Shown: one piece after another, positions 37,701-46,083 of the stretch | Layout: each line of letters starts with the position of its first letter | Position numbering within the stretch: position 1 is the first letter of the stretch | Source of the DNA: Dendrocalamus latiflorus | Lineage: Eukaryota; Streptophyta; Magnoliopsida; Poales; Poaceae | Length of the DNA stretch: 64,000 nt | Direction: 5' to 3' | Assembly (NCBI GenBank): GCA_017311315.1 | Contig: CM029664.1 | Location: 25,623,271 to 25,687,270 of the forward strand | The notes under the pieces: model-generated | Database searches by the model: none | What the model saw: only the letters and a program-made list of their open reading frames with translations | Told to the model about the DNA's origin: nothing | Made by a program: the position numbers and the translations under genes

Positions 37701-38402
37701 TAATGCAAAAAAAAAAAAAGGAGCACTAAAATTAAGAGCTCTCATATGTAATTGACTAATTGGTCATCACTTTTTGCGTCTCTTTTGATTAGGGCCTTTT
37801 TGATGTCATTGATTAGTATGAATTTCACTTGCGGTCATCAACCTGCCGGAGTACGCCAACACGGCGGAGCATTCCCCACGAGCACCGCGTGGGCGCGAGA
37901 ACCACAATACACTGCCATGCCAGCAACGAGAACAAGTTCCAATCAAAACAAGTAACTACTCCTAAACGGCGGTATCTCTCATGACGACGCAGGCAAGAAG
38001 TTAACCACAACGACGCACCAATACGATCCCGAGCCTTACGCAAAAAGTAAACAAAAGAAAAGTAATAGGGTTGTTAGGCTAGCTCACGAGGACGCTGAAG
38101 CCGGAGACGTTGGTGAGGGAGGTGGCAATGGCGGCGCCGGCGAGCGCGACCTCGCCGAGGTGCCCCACCATGACGGTCGAGATGAGCTCCATCATAAGCT
38201 GCAGCAGCGCCACGGCGATCATCGGCGCCGCCAGCGCCGCCAGCCGCCCGGCTTCCTCCGTCACCTCCCTCCACCATCCCTCACCACGGCAGCAGCATAA
38301 CCGCCGCCACCACCGCCTACTCCCGGCCTCCACCACCTCGTACTCCTCTTCCTTGTTGCTCCCCCTCGTGAGCAGCAGCGGCGCCTCGGAGGAAGAGCCC
38401 AT
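7739..38402 (-). CDS. MATE-family multidrug and toxin extrusion transporter, 7 exons over 30.7 kb
   Basis: Minus-strand exons are 38088-38402, 29557-30101, 28835-28921, 28697-28753, 26987-27225, 26317-26522 and 7739-7795. All junctions are GT-AG and phases are continuous, giving 501 aa, normal for plant DTX/MATE proteins. Recognisable blocks are LAAPMIAVALLQ and SGFSVL (exon 1), GLETICGQAYGA (exon 2), LEWWSYELLVLLSG (exon 3), VRVSNELGAGNPEGAR (exon 5), GCGWQHLGAYVNLGAFYLVG (exon 6) and ADKARERVLEERLP before the stop (exon 7). The family has about 12 membrane helices and exports metabolites or xenobiotics by H+ or Na+ antiport at plasma membrane or tonoplast; the substrate here is unknown. The first Met at 38402 precedes a hydrophilic, charged N-terminal tail. 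No frame breaks were seen. Introns 1 and 6 are filled with transposons. Confidence 0.88.
8038..9266. mobile_element. Non-autonomous CACTA element (ACCGTCTGTGATA repeats), in MATE intron 6
   Basis: The right end is the classic CACTA terminus: ACATTTTTTGTAGTG ending at 9266, followed by GTG as a possible 3-bp duplication. Next to it (8920-9255) and at the left (8038-8130) are many subterminal copies of AAACCGTCTGTGAT in both orientations. No transposase is present, so this is a deletion derivative. The left CACTACA terminus was not found and is probably eroded. It starts about 240 bp upstream of MATE exon 7 (on the transcript). Confidence 0.78.
8339..8720 (+). repeat. 194-bp tandem duplication inside the CACTA derivative
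   Basis: Copy 1 (8339-8529) and copy 2 (8533-8720) both run from CCTCGA(C/T)GACG to ATGCATCCAGCTT, at roughly 85-90% identity. Each copy contains an internal repeat of GTCGTAAGTGTCGTAAGAGT. The block is GC-richer than the element ends and may be a captured fragment that was duplicated. No protein family was recognised. Confidence 0.8.
9360..10310 (+). pseudogene. Decayed retroelement ORF remnant
   Basis: Across all three + frames, broken by stops, the translation shows a conserved-looking string: YRNLPIFRGRR, TLDRDSWTMQVF, KEFQSHTIPVKHPRTH, then LTRCEAALQVVEHERIATE. This pattern resembles the extra N-terminal ORF of long-LTR grass gypsy elements, the same type of protein seen near 58.2 kb. 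The right part (10140-10300) encodes Ala/Pro/Ser-rich low complexity. It is too broken to be functional. The assignment is by resemblance only. Confidence 0.5.
9372..10097 (+). repeat. 62-bp direct repeat pair (9372-9433 and 10036-10097)
   Basis: Both copies run from TAGTGGCCTTGCACCGA to CACGCAAGAGC and differ at two positions, 664 bp apart, bracketing the decayed retroelement ORF. They may be a duplication scar within the element. Confidence 0.85.
10311..12913. other. MATE intron 6 spacer
   Basis: No gene or delimited transposon is recognised. A GC-rich patch with GGCCGCGCTAGG-like repeats lies at 10600-10735. AT-rich spacer with poly-T and poly-A runs follows. CT-rich sequence at 12080-12410 gives spurious open frames on the minus strand. 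Confidence 0.4.
12919..13161 (-). repeat. Tat-A 3' LTR (243 bp)
   Basis: On the minus strand it begins TGTCGTAGGGG and ends AACCACAACA. Compared with the other LTR it has about 32 extra bases near the outer end and a longer TA run (about 13000-13018). Otherwise the copies are nearly identical. Confidence 0.9.
13305..14275. repeat. Tandem array A: 68-bp unit, 14 copies
   Basis: The core TTCGAACGGGTGGCAGCGG recurs at 13335, 13403, 13471, 13537 and then every 68 bp to 14217. One unit is 66 bp. Copies are almost identical, with (CG)n variation in the ACGCGCGCGCAC segment. The array lies between the 3' LTR and the promoter of the antisense gene. The same unit, at 67 bp, forms an array in Tat-B at the right end of the window. 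Confidence 0.97.
14680..14686 (+). promoter_or_regulatory. TATA-like box of the antisense gene in Tat-A
   Basis: TTTATAA sits about 130 bases before the ATG at 14816 on the + strand, in a GC-rich context just downstream of array A. Position and sequence suit a core promoter directed opposite to gag-pol. Confidence 0.5.
14816..17771 (+). CDS. Antisense retrotransposon gene: Transposase_28-like domain plus coiled coil, 937 aa, intact
   Basis: Exons 14816-15728, 15806-16947 and 17013-17771 join at GT-AG introns in correct phase to 938 codons. The ATG (GCGATGGCT) is in good plant context. Residues about 95-170 (FFDAGLRMPSTLFVGEVLRA, then LTPHAILRLAVFTWAMRTEG) match the pattern of the plant 'putative gypsy type transposon' family (PF04195). 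Residues about 330-640 are Ala/Pro/Ser-rich and probably disordered. From about residue 686 a long heptad-rich coiled coil follows (REANTALAAKDEELRALEGA). It lies in Tat-A opposite to gag-pol, whose own frame is broken, while this frame has no stop. Extra antisense ORFs are known in Tat elements; their role is unknown. Gag-like or nucleic-acid-binding function would be a guess. Confidence 0.8.
17925..19150. repeat. Tandem array B: 52-53-bp unit, about 23 copies, with TATTTAAA/TATTTATA in each
   Basis: Each unit holds CGACGCTACGTCTTATTTA followed by AAGTCC or TAGTCC, then GTGCGGAGG. Towards the right, two variants alternate to make a dimeric unit of about 105 bp (for example CTACGTC at 18911, 18964, 19016, 19069, 19121). 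The array occupies the space between the convergent 3' ends of the antisense gene and of integrase. A related array with TATAAATA motifs exists in Tat-B (62105-62840). Confidence 0.93.
19193..19198 (-). terminator. Internal poly(A) signal after Tat-A integrase
   Basis: The minus strand reads CAATAAAGG about 70 bases after the integrase stop codon. The surrounding CGCGCAAACGGGAGTTCAAT is matched by Tat-B at 62053-62076, so the signal is conserved between the two copies. Confidence 0.6.
19268..20359 (-). pseudogene. Tat-A integrase
   Basis: The open frame covers the end of the zinc-binding domain (VGKAFRQGFYWPT, then FVRRCQGCQ), the catalytic core and a C-terminal domain ending at the TAG at 19268-19270. 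The three catalytic acidic residues are present: D in GLDIVGPL, D in TVDNGLQF and E in SNGAVERANG. The C-terminal part has the usual GDLVLR and GKLESKWEGPY motifs. The enzyme would join LTR ends to host DNA. The frame is shifted by one base relative to upstream pol near 20295, inside the HHCC zinc finger, so no continuous polyprotein can be made from this copy. Confidence 0.9.
20360..21630 (-). pseudogene. Tat-A RNase H and second archaeal-type RNase H
   Basis: After the stop at 21631, the first RNase H domain (PIYFVSEALQGAKTRYTELEK, with HNKESTWRIGKWAAEL further on) is followed by a second domain with FPATNNTAEYEAL and VLVRTDSRLVAGHVDKSYQA. Dual RNase H is the mark of the Tat lineage. At least two single-base shifts break the second domain (near 20815-20830 and 20640-20660), with another near a C run at about 20585. 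The connection region (AELRRLQHRARSF) returns to the original frame before the integrase shift. Confidence 0.85.
21631..22293 (-). pseudogene. Tat-A reverse transcriptase
   Basis: The fragment contains the RT palm and fingers: KACPKDNYPLPRIDQLVD, SFLDAYSGYHQ, TPLGTFCFVRMPFGLKNAG, and the catalytic YVDD at 21793-21804, followed by KLLGFLVS. All catalytic aspartates are present. TAG codons stand at both edges (22294-22296 and 21631-21633) in the gag-pol frame, where relatives continue without a stop. The enzyme copies the element RNA into DNA in the virus-like particle. Confidence 0.92.
22294..23421 (-). pseudogene. Tat-A nucleocapsid tail and aspartic protease
   Basis: This continues in the same frame as gag after the TAG at 23422-23424. 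A knuckle-like WCEVHGYGDHYTRAC lies near 23180-23225. The protease active site RRVLVDGGSSANILF is near 22925 and FGDQDLARR downstream. The segment ends at the TAG at 22294-22296. The protease would mature the polyprotein. The gag/pro stop could be a mutation (CAG to TAG) or a read-through stop, since gag and pol of some Tat elements are separated by a stop. Confidence 0.85.
23422..24657 (-). pseudogene. Tat-A gag with a compensated frameshift
   Basis: The ATG at 24657 (MAPKKAS) is 35 bases after the primer site. The N-terminus is Ala/Thr-rich; the core includes WPEDFKFPNVTNPYKGDTDP, EFVRVYETAIEAAGGDDTT and KTVVKLFDKMDEYARAEEDA. Between about 23890 and 23745 the frame is shifted: a run of seven T (minus strand) carries one extra base and a later one-base loss restores the frame, so about 48 residues differ completely from the Tat-B gag in the same position. 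The protein would form the particle shell, but its central capsid part here is probably non-functional. Confidence 0.85.
24692..24710 (-). other. Tat-A primer binding site (tRNA-Asp-like)
   Basis: Directly inside the 5' LTR the minus strand reads TTGGCGCCGTCCGTGGGGA, similar to the complement of the 3' end of plant tRNA-Asp. Tat-B has the same sequence. Confidence 0.8.
24712..24914 (-). repeat. Tat-A 5' LTR (203 bp)
   Basis: On the minus strand it begins TGTTGTAGGGG and ends AACCACAACA, next to the primer site. It is followed on the + strand by the target duplication CAAAG. The two LTRs differ at about four bases outside two indels. Confidence 0.92.
24920..25752. other. MATE intron 6 spacer
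   Basis: The first part is AT-rich. A G-rich patch at 25330-25640 (GGTGGGCGCCGGTG, GGAGGAGGCAGCGG) gives unconvincing open frames on both strands. No gene or element ends are recognised. Confidence 0.4.
25753..26024. mobile_element. MITE-like inverted-repeat element (272 bp)
   Basis: The ends are perfect 15-bp inverted repeats, GCATCTGTAGTGTAT at 25753-25767 and its complement at 26010-26024. Imperfect complementarity (CCTTAAGG, CTTAAGAC) continues inwards. There is no coding capacity. No convincing target duplication was found. It lies in MATE intron 6, about 290 bp after exon 6. Confidence 0.75.
27302..28674. mobile_element. Mutator-like non-autonomous element in MATE intron 4
   Basis: It is flanked by a perfect 9-bp duplication TTTAACAAA (27293-27301 and 28675-28683), the length typical of Mutator-like elements. 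Terminal inverted repeats are GGAATACGTCCATTTTACAC on the left and the complement of GGAACAAGTGCATTTTACAC on the right, extending about 24 bp. Without the nested LTR it is about 475 bp and codes for nothing recognised. Confidence 0.82.
27598..28491 (+). mobile_element. Solo LTR of Ty1/copia type (894 bp) nested in the Mutator-like element
   Basis: It begins TGTTAGAAATTGG and ends CCCACATTTATAACA, both typical for grass copia LTRs. It is flanked by the exact 5-bp duplication GGTAC (27593-27597 and 28492-28496). No internal region is present, so it is a solo LTR left by LTR-LTR recombination. The GC-rich part at 27760-28330 gives spurious ORFs. Confidence 0.88.
28922..29556. other. MATE intron 2
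   Basis: This is 635 bp of AT-rich intron between exons 2 and 3. No gene or delimited transposon is seen. Confidence 0.6.
30102..30895. other. MATE intron 1, 3' part
   Basis: AT-rich intron sequence with no recognised element. The minus-strand TTTTCCTTTTAG at 30102-30113 is the acceptor of exon 2. Confidence 0.5.
30896..33250 (+). mobile_element. LTR-like block in MATE intron 1, ends not defined
   Basis: A GC-rich block (31440-32200) with a purine-rich tract (32226-32350) and a plain 3' part containing GTACTTACTGAGTATTTGG and GTGACCGTTGAGGACGTCA resembles the organisation of long LTRs of grass gypsy elements, where similar phrases precede the LTR end. I could not find terminal TG...CA with a target duplication, and no internal coding region follows. 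The overlapping open frames at 31457-32467 on both strands are composition artefacts. Confidence 0.45.
33582..33900 (+). mobile_element. tRNA-derived SINE with 15-bp target duplication
   Basis: The head carries pol III promoter boxes: A box TAGCCTAGCGG (33595-33605) and B box GGTTCGACTCC (33638-33648). The tail ends in about ten T (33891-33900). The exact duplication TATTTGCTTCCTTAG flanks it (33567-33581 and 33901-33915). The length of 319 bp and the T tail resemble rice OsSN-type or related grass SINEs, but the family name is not certain. It is not a tRNA gene: the second half does not fold back as a tRNA. Confidence 0.9.
33916..35055. other. MATE intron 1 spacer
   Basis: GTAAGGCGTCGCCTCGCC-type short repeats occur at 33930-34010; the rest is AT-rich. 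No gene or delimited element is seen. Confidence 0.45.
35984..37434. mobile_element. Small DNA element carrying a 167-bp satellite array
   Basis: Termini GCGTGGTAATGGGTT and AACCCATTAACACCG are near-complementary. Both flanks carry GTATTCACTTG (35973-35983 and 37435-37445), a likely target duplication of 8 bp or more. Inside, both ends hold degenerate AACCCAACC-type repeats, and the centre is a tandem array. No transposase is present. hAT-like is my best guess from duplication length. Confidence 0.6.
36190..37190. repeat. Tandem array, about 167-bp unit, six diverged copies
   Basis: The landmark GAAAAGTTCGGTATTTAAAA recurs near 36221, 36388, 36554, 36722, 36888 and 37056. Other landmarks per unit are ACACTATAAAAGTTTCA, TTTACTATAGATGATTT and GCTACTTTGTGCAAATT. 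Units are diverged. The third and fifth share AAACTCGC or TAACTCGC and GATTTAGGGTATAGA, hinting at an alternating dimer. Frame-preserving length (about 168) yields a two-repeat open frame at 36769-37074, probably by chance. Confidence 0.9.
37565..38087. other. MATE intron 1, 5' part
   Basis: Unremarkable intron sequence up to the exon 1 donor (minus strand GTGAGCTAG at 38079-38087). Confidence 0.5.
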
Positions 38403-39379
38403 GAATCCCCGCGCCCGGTCTGACACGGATTGGCCGCGCGAGGGTACAAGGGAAGCAGCCAAGGCTTTGGTGGGGACGGAGGAGGGTGTGGAAATGGATT
38501 GGAAACTGAGGAATGCGGGGTCCAGTATAAGGCAGGTACGCTGCGGTATGATGCGCCATCGTTTAATAATCTTTTTCTTTTGCCGCCTCCCAACGACTGG
38601 AGCGTTTTTAATGGAGTGTACAACTTGGATACTTGGTTTCCTTCGTAGAGCCGCTAGGCAACAAAATCTCCTCCAGTCAAAAAATGAAAAAGAAACTGAC
38701 GTTTTAGAACACGTGCACTCAAACTGTTTTAAATTCGATCGAATAAATATTCGATCAGCCATGTAAAAGCATGTCTCAAAAAATACTTTTATAATATTGT
38801 AATATTATTGGATTTTGTAAATACATTAGAATTGAAATCGGCAGGTAAAGTTATACTTTCTACACTATCCATGTCTGAAACATCAAACTTTTCTGTACCT
38901 GGATGTTTCAGTAACTTAGTATTCTAAGTCATGGTCCAGTTGTGTATGTAGATGAGCAACACAAGTGTGAGTCAGTGATGCTCTATGTAAGGCGGACTAG
39001 ATTACTATTCGACGTAGTCGATTAATTGAATCTCTTGCATAATTGCATGTACTTTATAATATGTTATGATCATAGGAATGTTATCACAATATCACTAGCC
39101 CGTAAGTTTTTAACAGTTGCTTTTAAATCGACATCATGGAAAATATCAAATCATTAATTAGGTACATATAGATGAAGATCAACAGAAAATTAAGGCTCCA
39201 TTCGAAATGCATGAATTTTTTCGAATTCTACGTGAATTGAATTTCCTGTGAAAATCCTGAGACAGTCTTATGCAATTCTCGTGTTTCAAATAGATCCTAA
39301 ATCCTAAATCTAAAAGATAACAAAAGGCATTAGATCCTACATTTGTAGTTTGTTCGGAGCACCACTAGCCAGTGGCCGG
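38403..39379. other. MATE 5' leader, promoter region and upstream spacer
   Basis: The first 150 bases left of the start codon (minus strand) are the likely leader and core promoter. Beyond about 38650 the DNA is AT-rich with no recognised gene. Confidence 0.45.
38523..38531 (-). promoter_or_regulatory. Possible TATA-like box of the MATE gene
   Basis: The minus strand reads CTTATACTGG about 120 bases before the MATE start codon, a plausible distance for a TATA element with a short leader. It is weak and rests only on position and composition. Confidence 0.25.
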
Positions 39380-39705
39380 TAGAAAAATTTTTAAATAAAC
39401 AATTTTTTCATAAATTTTATAGAAATAAACATTGTTTTTTTTACAGAAATAAACCTCAGTCACCCACCCACAAGGTAGCTGGGCCGAGTCGCGACATGTA
39501 CAAGTGACTAGTGATGTGTCGGTCCCAGTCACGCGCTCATCGCGCCATTAGGGCCAATCGTGCGCTGGGTGGGCAACTGAGCTTAGCTACGGCCTAGTCA
39601 CACCTGCACAATGCAACTGGGCCTAGTCACGCGTCCGTGGAGCGACTAGCCCAGATTATTGTTTTCTAAATTTTCCACAAATTATTATTTCTTAAATTTT
39701 CATGT
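39380..39705. mobile_element. Foldback-like element with AT arms and GC-rich centre
   Basis: The left arm (GAAAAATTTTTAAATAAACA..., 39382-39450) and right arm (39655-39705) are imperfectly complementary AT-rich sequences around a GC-rich centre containing repeated CTAGTCAC/GTCACGCG. This resembles a MITE, but ends and duplication are not defined. Confidence 0.4.
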
Positions 39706-41734
39706 TTTATTTGTTTGGTTTTTGGACAATTATAATGTTCATATATTTGAGACTAGGGGAGACACATATTGGACACATGATTACATGGTTTACAAGATAT
39801 AGAAAATTAGCACTACCAAAATTAGCTACGTTTTTTATATTATTTGACACATATTGGACGTATGATTAATATTTTATAAGCTTCGATTTGAGGGAGACAA
39901 GAACGAAGCAATGAAGATAAAATTGCAAGCATGGCATAATAGTTGACAATGAATGTCTGAATTATATGGCATGTAGGGTTTTGTTAGATGCATATGTTTG
40001 TCTGGTTATTCCTACAGTACAAATGACCATATGCACGAACCTTCGACCCGAACTACAACTATGATATAAACATGTCTTTTCAAAAGGAAAATACTTGACA
40101 GACAGAAATCCAGTCAGGTTTGCGGACATGCATCCTACTCCCCCCTACGGGTGCGGGCCTCCCATATTAGGCTATAAGGTCTTCTTCGGGCATGTCCTTG
40201 CGCAGAATAATGGTCGGTGCAGTAGGGGTATCAAGGACCATCGGTGTCTTTCCCTTGTGCTCGACACGGGCCTTGGCACATGTCTCCTTGTGGTCTGTTA
40301 TAAGGACTTGCGTGGGCTTGTCCTAGTACTTGGGTGCAGCAGGGACCATCAATTTCTTTCTCTTGTCTTCCCCGCTCCCAGTTGAGTAAGGTTTCCAACG
40401 GGTAAAGGCCTTAGGTCTAGATGAATGCCTTGTTGTACTTATCTGGGATGTTAATCCATTAGAAGAAGTAGCAATGCTCCGACGACTACCATGCATGAAT
40501 AAAGTCAACGATATTTAAAATGCAACATGCAATGTGAAATACTAATGTGCAGCATTCACTTACGTGGTAATTCGGGCACATGTAGTAAGACTAGGCGGTT
40601 GTACTAGGATGTGTCGACTGAATCATCTACATTGGCTTACTGTAGTTGCATTGTAGATGTGGAAACTCTAGTGGTATAGGAGCATCCTTGTAAGAACTGT
40701 CAGGGTATGTCCCTGCCTTCTTGCTCGCCCATTCCAGCTATCGGAGCATCTCCTCGTAGTCCGACATCCCCAATTCAGTGGAGTGACCTCCTATACCTCT
40801 CTTCTCACTCCCATCTCCCTGTTTTCCAAAGTAGTTGGAATAGAGTCTTTCTTGTTGGTGGAGTATGCTCCTATTTTATGTATGGTTAGGTTGTGGTGTT
40901 GAGGGAGTAAATTTTGGTGAATGAAAGTGCATTCACGTCCCTCACGTCCATTGGAAGGAATCTTGGATATAGGATGCTCAAGGAGTTGTGAATTCACAAG
41001 GAAAAGCTAGCACATGTTGTCAACTCATTTTGAAAAGGTGGCATGGTATGGCCACTTCGGCCTGAAAACTGGTGCGTGTTGTCAATTCTCACTGAAAAGG
41101 CTATATATTCGCCTTTTCGTGGTATGATCATTTCAGTCTGAAAAGGTGGCATGGTATGGCCAATTCAGTCCAAAAATTTGGCATGACATGGTATGTTGGA
41201 GGCACATCGTTCGCACTATTATGGCTATGGATTCGCCCTAACGGAGATGCAGTGCATAGCTATTAAGTATGAAGAGTTTGACGCACATGGTTAGGGAATG
41301 AACCATGAATAGGCAATAACCTAGTTAAATTTAAGATTGAGCAATTGTTACACGGCGCGTAAGGTTTGGCGGAGTGCATCCCTTTGCCAGCTACACCTAC
41401 GATACAAATGGCAAGACCCATGAACCAACGAACCTCACTACAAGTACATTAAATGCACACCTTTTGGAATGAAAACAACATGGTTGATCTAGATCTAATT
41501 GGGCTTTTGGGCGAACGCCCTTATTGCAAAAATGGAACACCATGGGGGAATCCACATGGAATGGCGGTTGTGAGGGCATCGCGAACGTGGCTAGTTGTCT
41601 CCTTAGTGACAAGCGCAATTGCAACTCAAGTCGACATAGCAGCAGTATGGGTGGTAGTCACTGCCTAGGTAGAGTACCTCCCCATTGTTCCTATCCCTGA
41701 TCCTCGCTGTACTGACTGCTCTCATTTTGGATCT
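39706..41734. other. Spacer with degraded coding-like patches
   Basis: On the minus strand at about 40640-40330 there is a broken reading with phrases like FQWINIPDKYNKAF, reminiscent of transposon-associated zinc-finger ORFs, too degraded to assign. At 41033-41200 a GGTGGCATGGTATGGCCA motif is repeated. Nothing else is supported. Confidence 0.35.
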
Positions 41735-42660
41735 TGATACAGGTGCCCAATCTTTTTGACGTATGATCGATGATAACTTGCATGTAAGCTTGATGAACCA
41801 TAGCTGGTCCCCCGTAGCCAATGCAATGGGTTGTAGATCTTTAATATATCTAATCACACGTGCAATGTTCTCCATTGACCATTAAGTGAAGAAGAATGCC
41901 CAATGGGACCTCTACATGTGGTTGCGCCATATCAACTAGGAAGAACAAGCATGAATGCTAGTAGATGCAATTTTCAATCTGAAAATATTATCAAAAGTGG
42001 TCTTAAAATTACATGAGGTGCACCCCTTGACAATATAGCCCTCCTAAGACACATAAACAAAACTTGGACTCTAATACGAAAAAGAAAAGGAAACCTAAAT
42101 TTACCACCATTGATTTGTTTTGGATATTGCGATGTGACCATGAGGTTTCTAAGGCTGGCACTCCATTCATTGTGTGAGCCTTAAAAGTATCTTTCCAACA
42201 AGCACAAGAACTCCCAAATCAAACTTCATTTGTGAAAATTATGGACATTTTAAATGGAGTCTTACTGGCTGTCTCGAACTGAATTTGAATTGGATCCAAA
42301 TCTTTCTATCTTTGCATTCCTGGTTTTGATGGCTTCTAAATCTATGTGTGATAAGAAAATGAAACCTTCTCAATCTTTGAAAAGTCATAGTGTGTTCGGA
42401 TATTATCAACAAGTGACTTGTAATCCACAGACCCTTTATGTTTGGCAACTCTCGTGGCCTCTCTAGACAGCCAGTGTAACATCCAATCAAATTATCATAA
42501 CTTTGTGTAGAAAGTTTCAAATCATGTGTTGTTTCATTTGTTGGAATGTAGATGGAATGTAGACTTGATAAGATTTCCAAATATATGTATTTGACATGTT
42601 GGAACCTTTCGAATTGTTGTAGATATCTTTCATGAACTTTGTGTACAGAACTACACATCA
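41735..42660 (-). repeat. Element W 3' LTR (926 bp)
   Basis: Runs from TGATACAGGTGCCCAATC to GTACAGAACTACACATCA (+ strand), followed by the pyrimidine tract TCTCTCCTCC, which is the purine tract on the element strand. It matches 46084-46770 over the shared part. Confidence 0.7.
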
Positions 42661-43560
42661 TCTCTCCTCCATGTGCCCCTGCCTCCCACTCCTCCCACAG
42701 GTCATGTGCACTGGTACACACCATCAAACACTTGTTCATCAAAGAAACTTGTTCATAAAAGAGACATCATCACCATATTCCTTGATTCCCCATGGTTCAA
42801 GCTTCTCTTGCTCTTCAACTCTTTTAGTGAGCTCGTATTGTTTTGAGGTACTTGATGGATTGAATACAATATACGGAATTGCATCGCTAGGGATGTCTGC
42901 ATCATCCTTTCTTTCTTCAAGAAAAGTCATTTTTAGCTTTTGATAACCTAAAAGTGTACTAAACAAAGAGAAAGAGTATATGCAAGGTATATGTATTTAG
43001 CATCTGTCTTAATGTTCCCTTTGTTTTGCACATAATGTTTAGCACATTAGCAACCATAGGACCTGTATATCAAATCAACGCTTACAAGCATGACATCCAC
43101 ATCATTCTCCTTCACGTCGAGAAAAGTTATCCTTGACTTTTGTAAGCATGCATATAAATTATTAATGGATGGGCCAAAAATTCGTTGTAAATGTCACAAT
43201 TCAGTTTTATGTTCAAATGCCACCTTGCCAACATATCAAATCCATGTATTGTAGGTGAGAAAATTTTCAGTGTCTTCTATGCTTTAACTGCATGACTATG
43301 ATTATTTATATGTGATTGCACATCAATTGATGAACAAGTAGGCATTATAAATCTTTCTAAACAACTAGCACTAACAATTAAATTCGTTTCCATGTGATTA
43401 TGACATGGCTCAAAAGATGGTTTGTCTATAATATGCAATTTTAATTTAGCAAGCTTATCATAAGTAATGCATATTCAATAAACATAAAACTTATTGTCTA
43501 CATCAAAATATCTAATCAAATTAAATTTATAAGTGTAGGCACACGTATTAACTCGTGATT
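42661..43560. other. Element W internal region, 3' part
   Basis: AT-rich, non-coding in its present state, with short broken frames only. Confidence 0.45.
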
Positions 43561-44790
43561 TTAAACATGATATTCAAAAATTATTTGAATCACACTAGGT
43601 AGCTCTATAGATTCATCAAACATGCTATAGAACAAAGAATCATCAGGAGATATTAGAGTAAGAACTTCTTTATGAGTAATCAATTCTACATTATGAAAGT
43701 TAAGCATATTAAATTTAGAATGTGGAATTTTGAATTGAGCACAAAAGTTCTGAAAATAACTCACATTTTCTTGATAAATTGAGAATTTAGTGGCAATATT
43801 GTTATCTTTATCATCCTCCTTAGTTGATGTAGGTGCCGTAAGTTGTGTTTCATCACGATCTAACCACGAGGCAGCAAGCAATCCATCTCCAACTGTGGCT
43901 ATCTCATCATCATTCTCCTCAAGTGATGCGGGTTATTTATCGTTTAACTCCTCATCTTCTTTACAAACCTATGCATTAAATGAGAAAATACTAGAAGTAG
44001 AGGTTAATGTGTTAGATTCAAAAATATCCTCACTTAGCCTATTATCTACTTCTCTAATTTCTTTTGGCGTATCTCTCGCACTCTCAAATTGGATACTCTT
44101 AACCTCACATATATTGGAATCACACAGCTCACTCTTTTGAACACTCACTCAATTTGGCTTTGTGGCTTTTGTACTCACATGGGGTTTTGATGCATCTCAA
44201 GTGCTGCATGTAGCAATGGGATAGCACTACATGATGCCTTGACTTAAGGAAAAGTCCCATGCTCAGTTGTCTTCTTATGTGGCACACTAGTCGAGACATA
44301 CGAACTCAAATTGAACCACGGTGTGCACCTGTCCTTCATTTTCTCCTCCTCGAAGGCATAATTCATAAGATATCGCATACTACCATCTTCTTCGGAAGAA
44401 GCAGTGGCAATGATATCAGAATTCAATCCTCCTTTGAAAAACCTCTTCGCTACTACACCTCCATCCAAAATGAGATTGGAACTAAGTACATCACACTTTA
44501 GCTCATCCCAACAATCTTGGACGGATCTTGATCCTTGCTTAATATGCTTCAATTGCTCAAATAGCTCCAAGTCATAGGCTAATGGCACAAACTCTTTTCT
44601 CATGATTCGCTTAAATTCTTGCCAAGATTTTACAAATTTCCTTTCAGGGTGATGTCTCCACTAATCATAAACATATTCTTCGAACTCCATGGTGGCATCT
44701 ATCACTTCATTATCTTTGGGAAGCTTCTAGAGTGTAGGATCCTTCTCCATGCATTCTACCCATTTAAGGTCTCTGGGTCGGTACTCCCAT
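43561..44790 (-). pseudogene. Element W gag remnant
   Basis: The minus strand at 44790-44244, with one stop, reads a retrotransposon gag core: WQEFKRIMRKEFVPLAYD, then FEQLKHIKQGSRSVQDCWDE and RFFKGGL. A downstream frame (43881-43561) is Asp/Asn/Ser-rich with ISPDDSLFYSMFDESIE, like the long variable C-terminal tails of gag-only grass elements. The frames are interrupted. No pol domain was found on either strand of the internal region. Confidence 0.65.
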
Positions 44791-46083
44791 AAAAAAGAAG
44801 ATACAAAGATTCTAGTTCTATCATGGTTAGATGTAGAAAGGAAACCATGCTACTATGAATATATGTGAAATCACATGGAAATCACACAAGAAAAGTTCTT
44901 ACAGTTTTGAAGTTAAGGTCAGCACTCACACTTGGTAGTAGTAGGAATACCAATGGTGATGATTAAAGCAAATTCAAGAGTAGCCTAATTGTACAATAAC
45001 AGATATTTAGTGGAGCTTGGTAATGAATATATGTGAAATCACATGGAAATTACACAAACCCACCCTTCTTACCAAGTAAAGTTCTTACAGTTTTGAAGTA
45101 AGTTAAGGTCAGCACTCACACTTGGCAGTAGTAGGAATACCAATGGTGATGATTAAAGCAAATTCAAGAGTAGCCTAATTGTACAATAACAGATATTTAG
45201 TGGAGCTTGGTAGGGAAGGTGTTTACCTACTCAATATGAATTCTAAATATTGTAAAGCTAGGTAATAGCCCAAACTAGAATTCCAGTGCCTAGTTGCTGA
45301 TCTCAAAGGTATGATGAACAAAGCAACTCACGCACAAAGTTAATGGAACTTAGTGAAATCAAAGGAATGAGCTAAACAAGATATAAGTGAACAACACCAA
45401 ATAGCTCGTATTGCACAAGTTATAGAGAGATGCTAGCTAATTGCTCAAATGATGAAATAGAGGCACAAGATTGCTCAAAATGCAAGATAACGCACAATCT
45501 AAAATTTGAAGATAACAACTAGGGTTTGCTCAATAATATGGGGGTTAGCCAAAACTTTTATCTTTTTTTGTACTTGGCCAACAATGATGAACAATGAGCA
45601 ATTAAAACCCTAATTTGGATAGCAAGCAATCACAAGCTAGATCATGTATTGAAACAATATGAGCAGCCAAGAGCAATATCAAATAGCTAGTCTCAATGGA
45701 ATCAAAGTTTCACAAAGGATGAATGGTTCACAAAGGAACAAGGGTTTTTGGTTTTTTTTATATATGGATGCAAAAAAAAGTAAACTAAAGTACTGAAAAA
45801 CAAACCTAAAACATTTTATAACAAACTTAGAACTCAAAATAGTAATTCACGATCGACCAACATGGTTGTTGAAATTTGGATGAATGGAAATTCAATGACA
45901 CGAAGGAATTATGACCAGCAACTAAACAATGTTTCTAATGGATGAAAACCTAACAATACTTACTAAAATATCATACTGAAACTACGGCAAATGAAATTTT
46001 ATGTTTTTATGTATAGGACAAGAAATAAAATTATGTAGCTAGGGTAAATAATCTACCGAGTGAATGAACCTCTGATACTTAGA
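44791..46083. other. Element W internal region, 5' part, with a tandem duplication
   Basis: This lies between the primer site and gag. A block of about 180 bp is duplicated: the copies near 44850-45030 and 45020-45210 share ATATGTGAAATCACATGGAA, GTAGTAGGAATACCAATGGT and AACAGATATTTAGTGGAGCT. No coding is seen. Confidence 0.6.
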
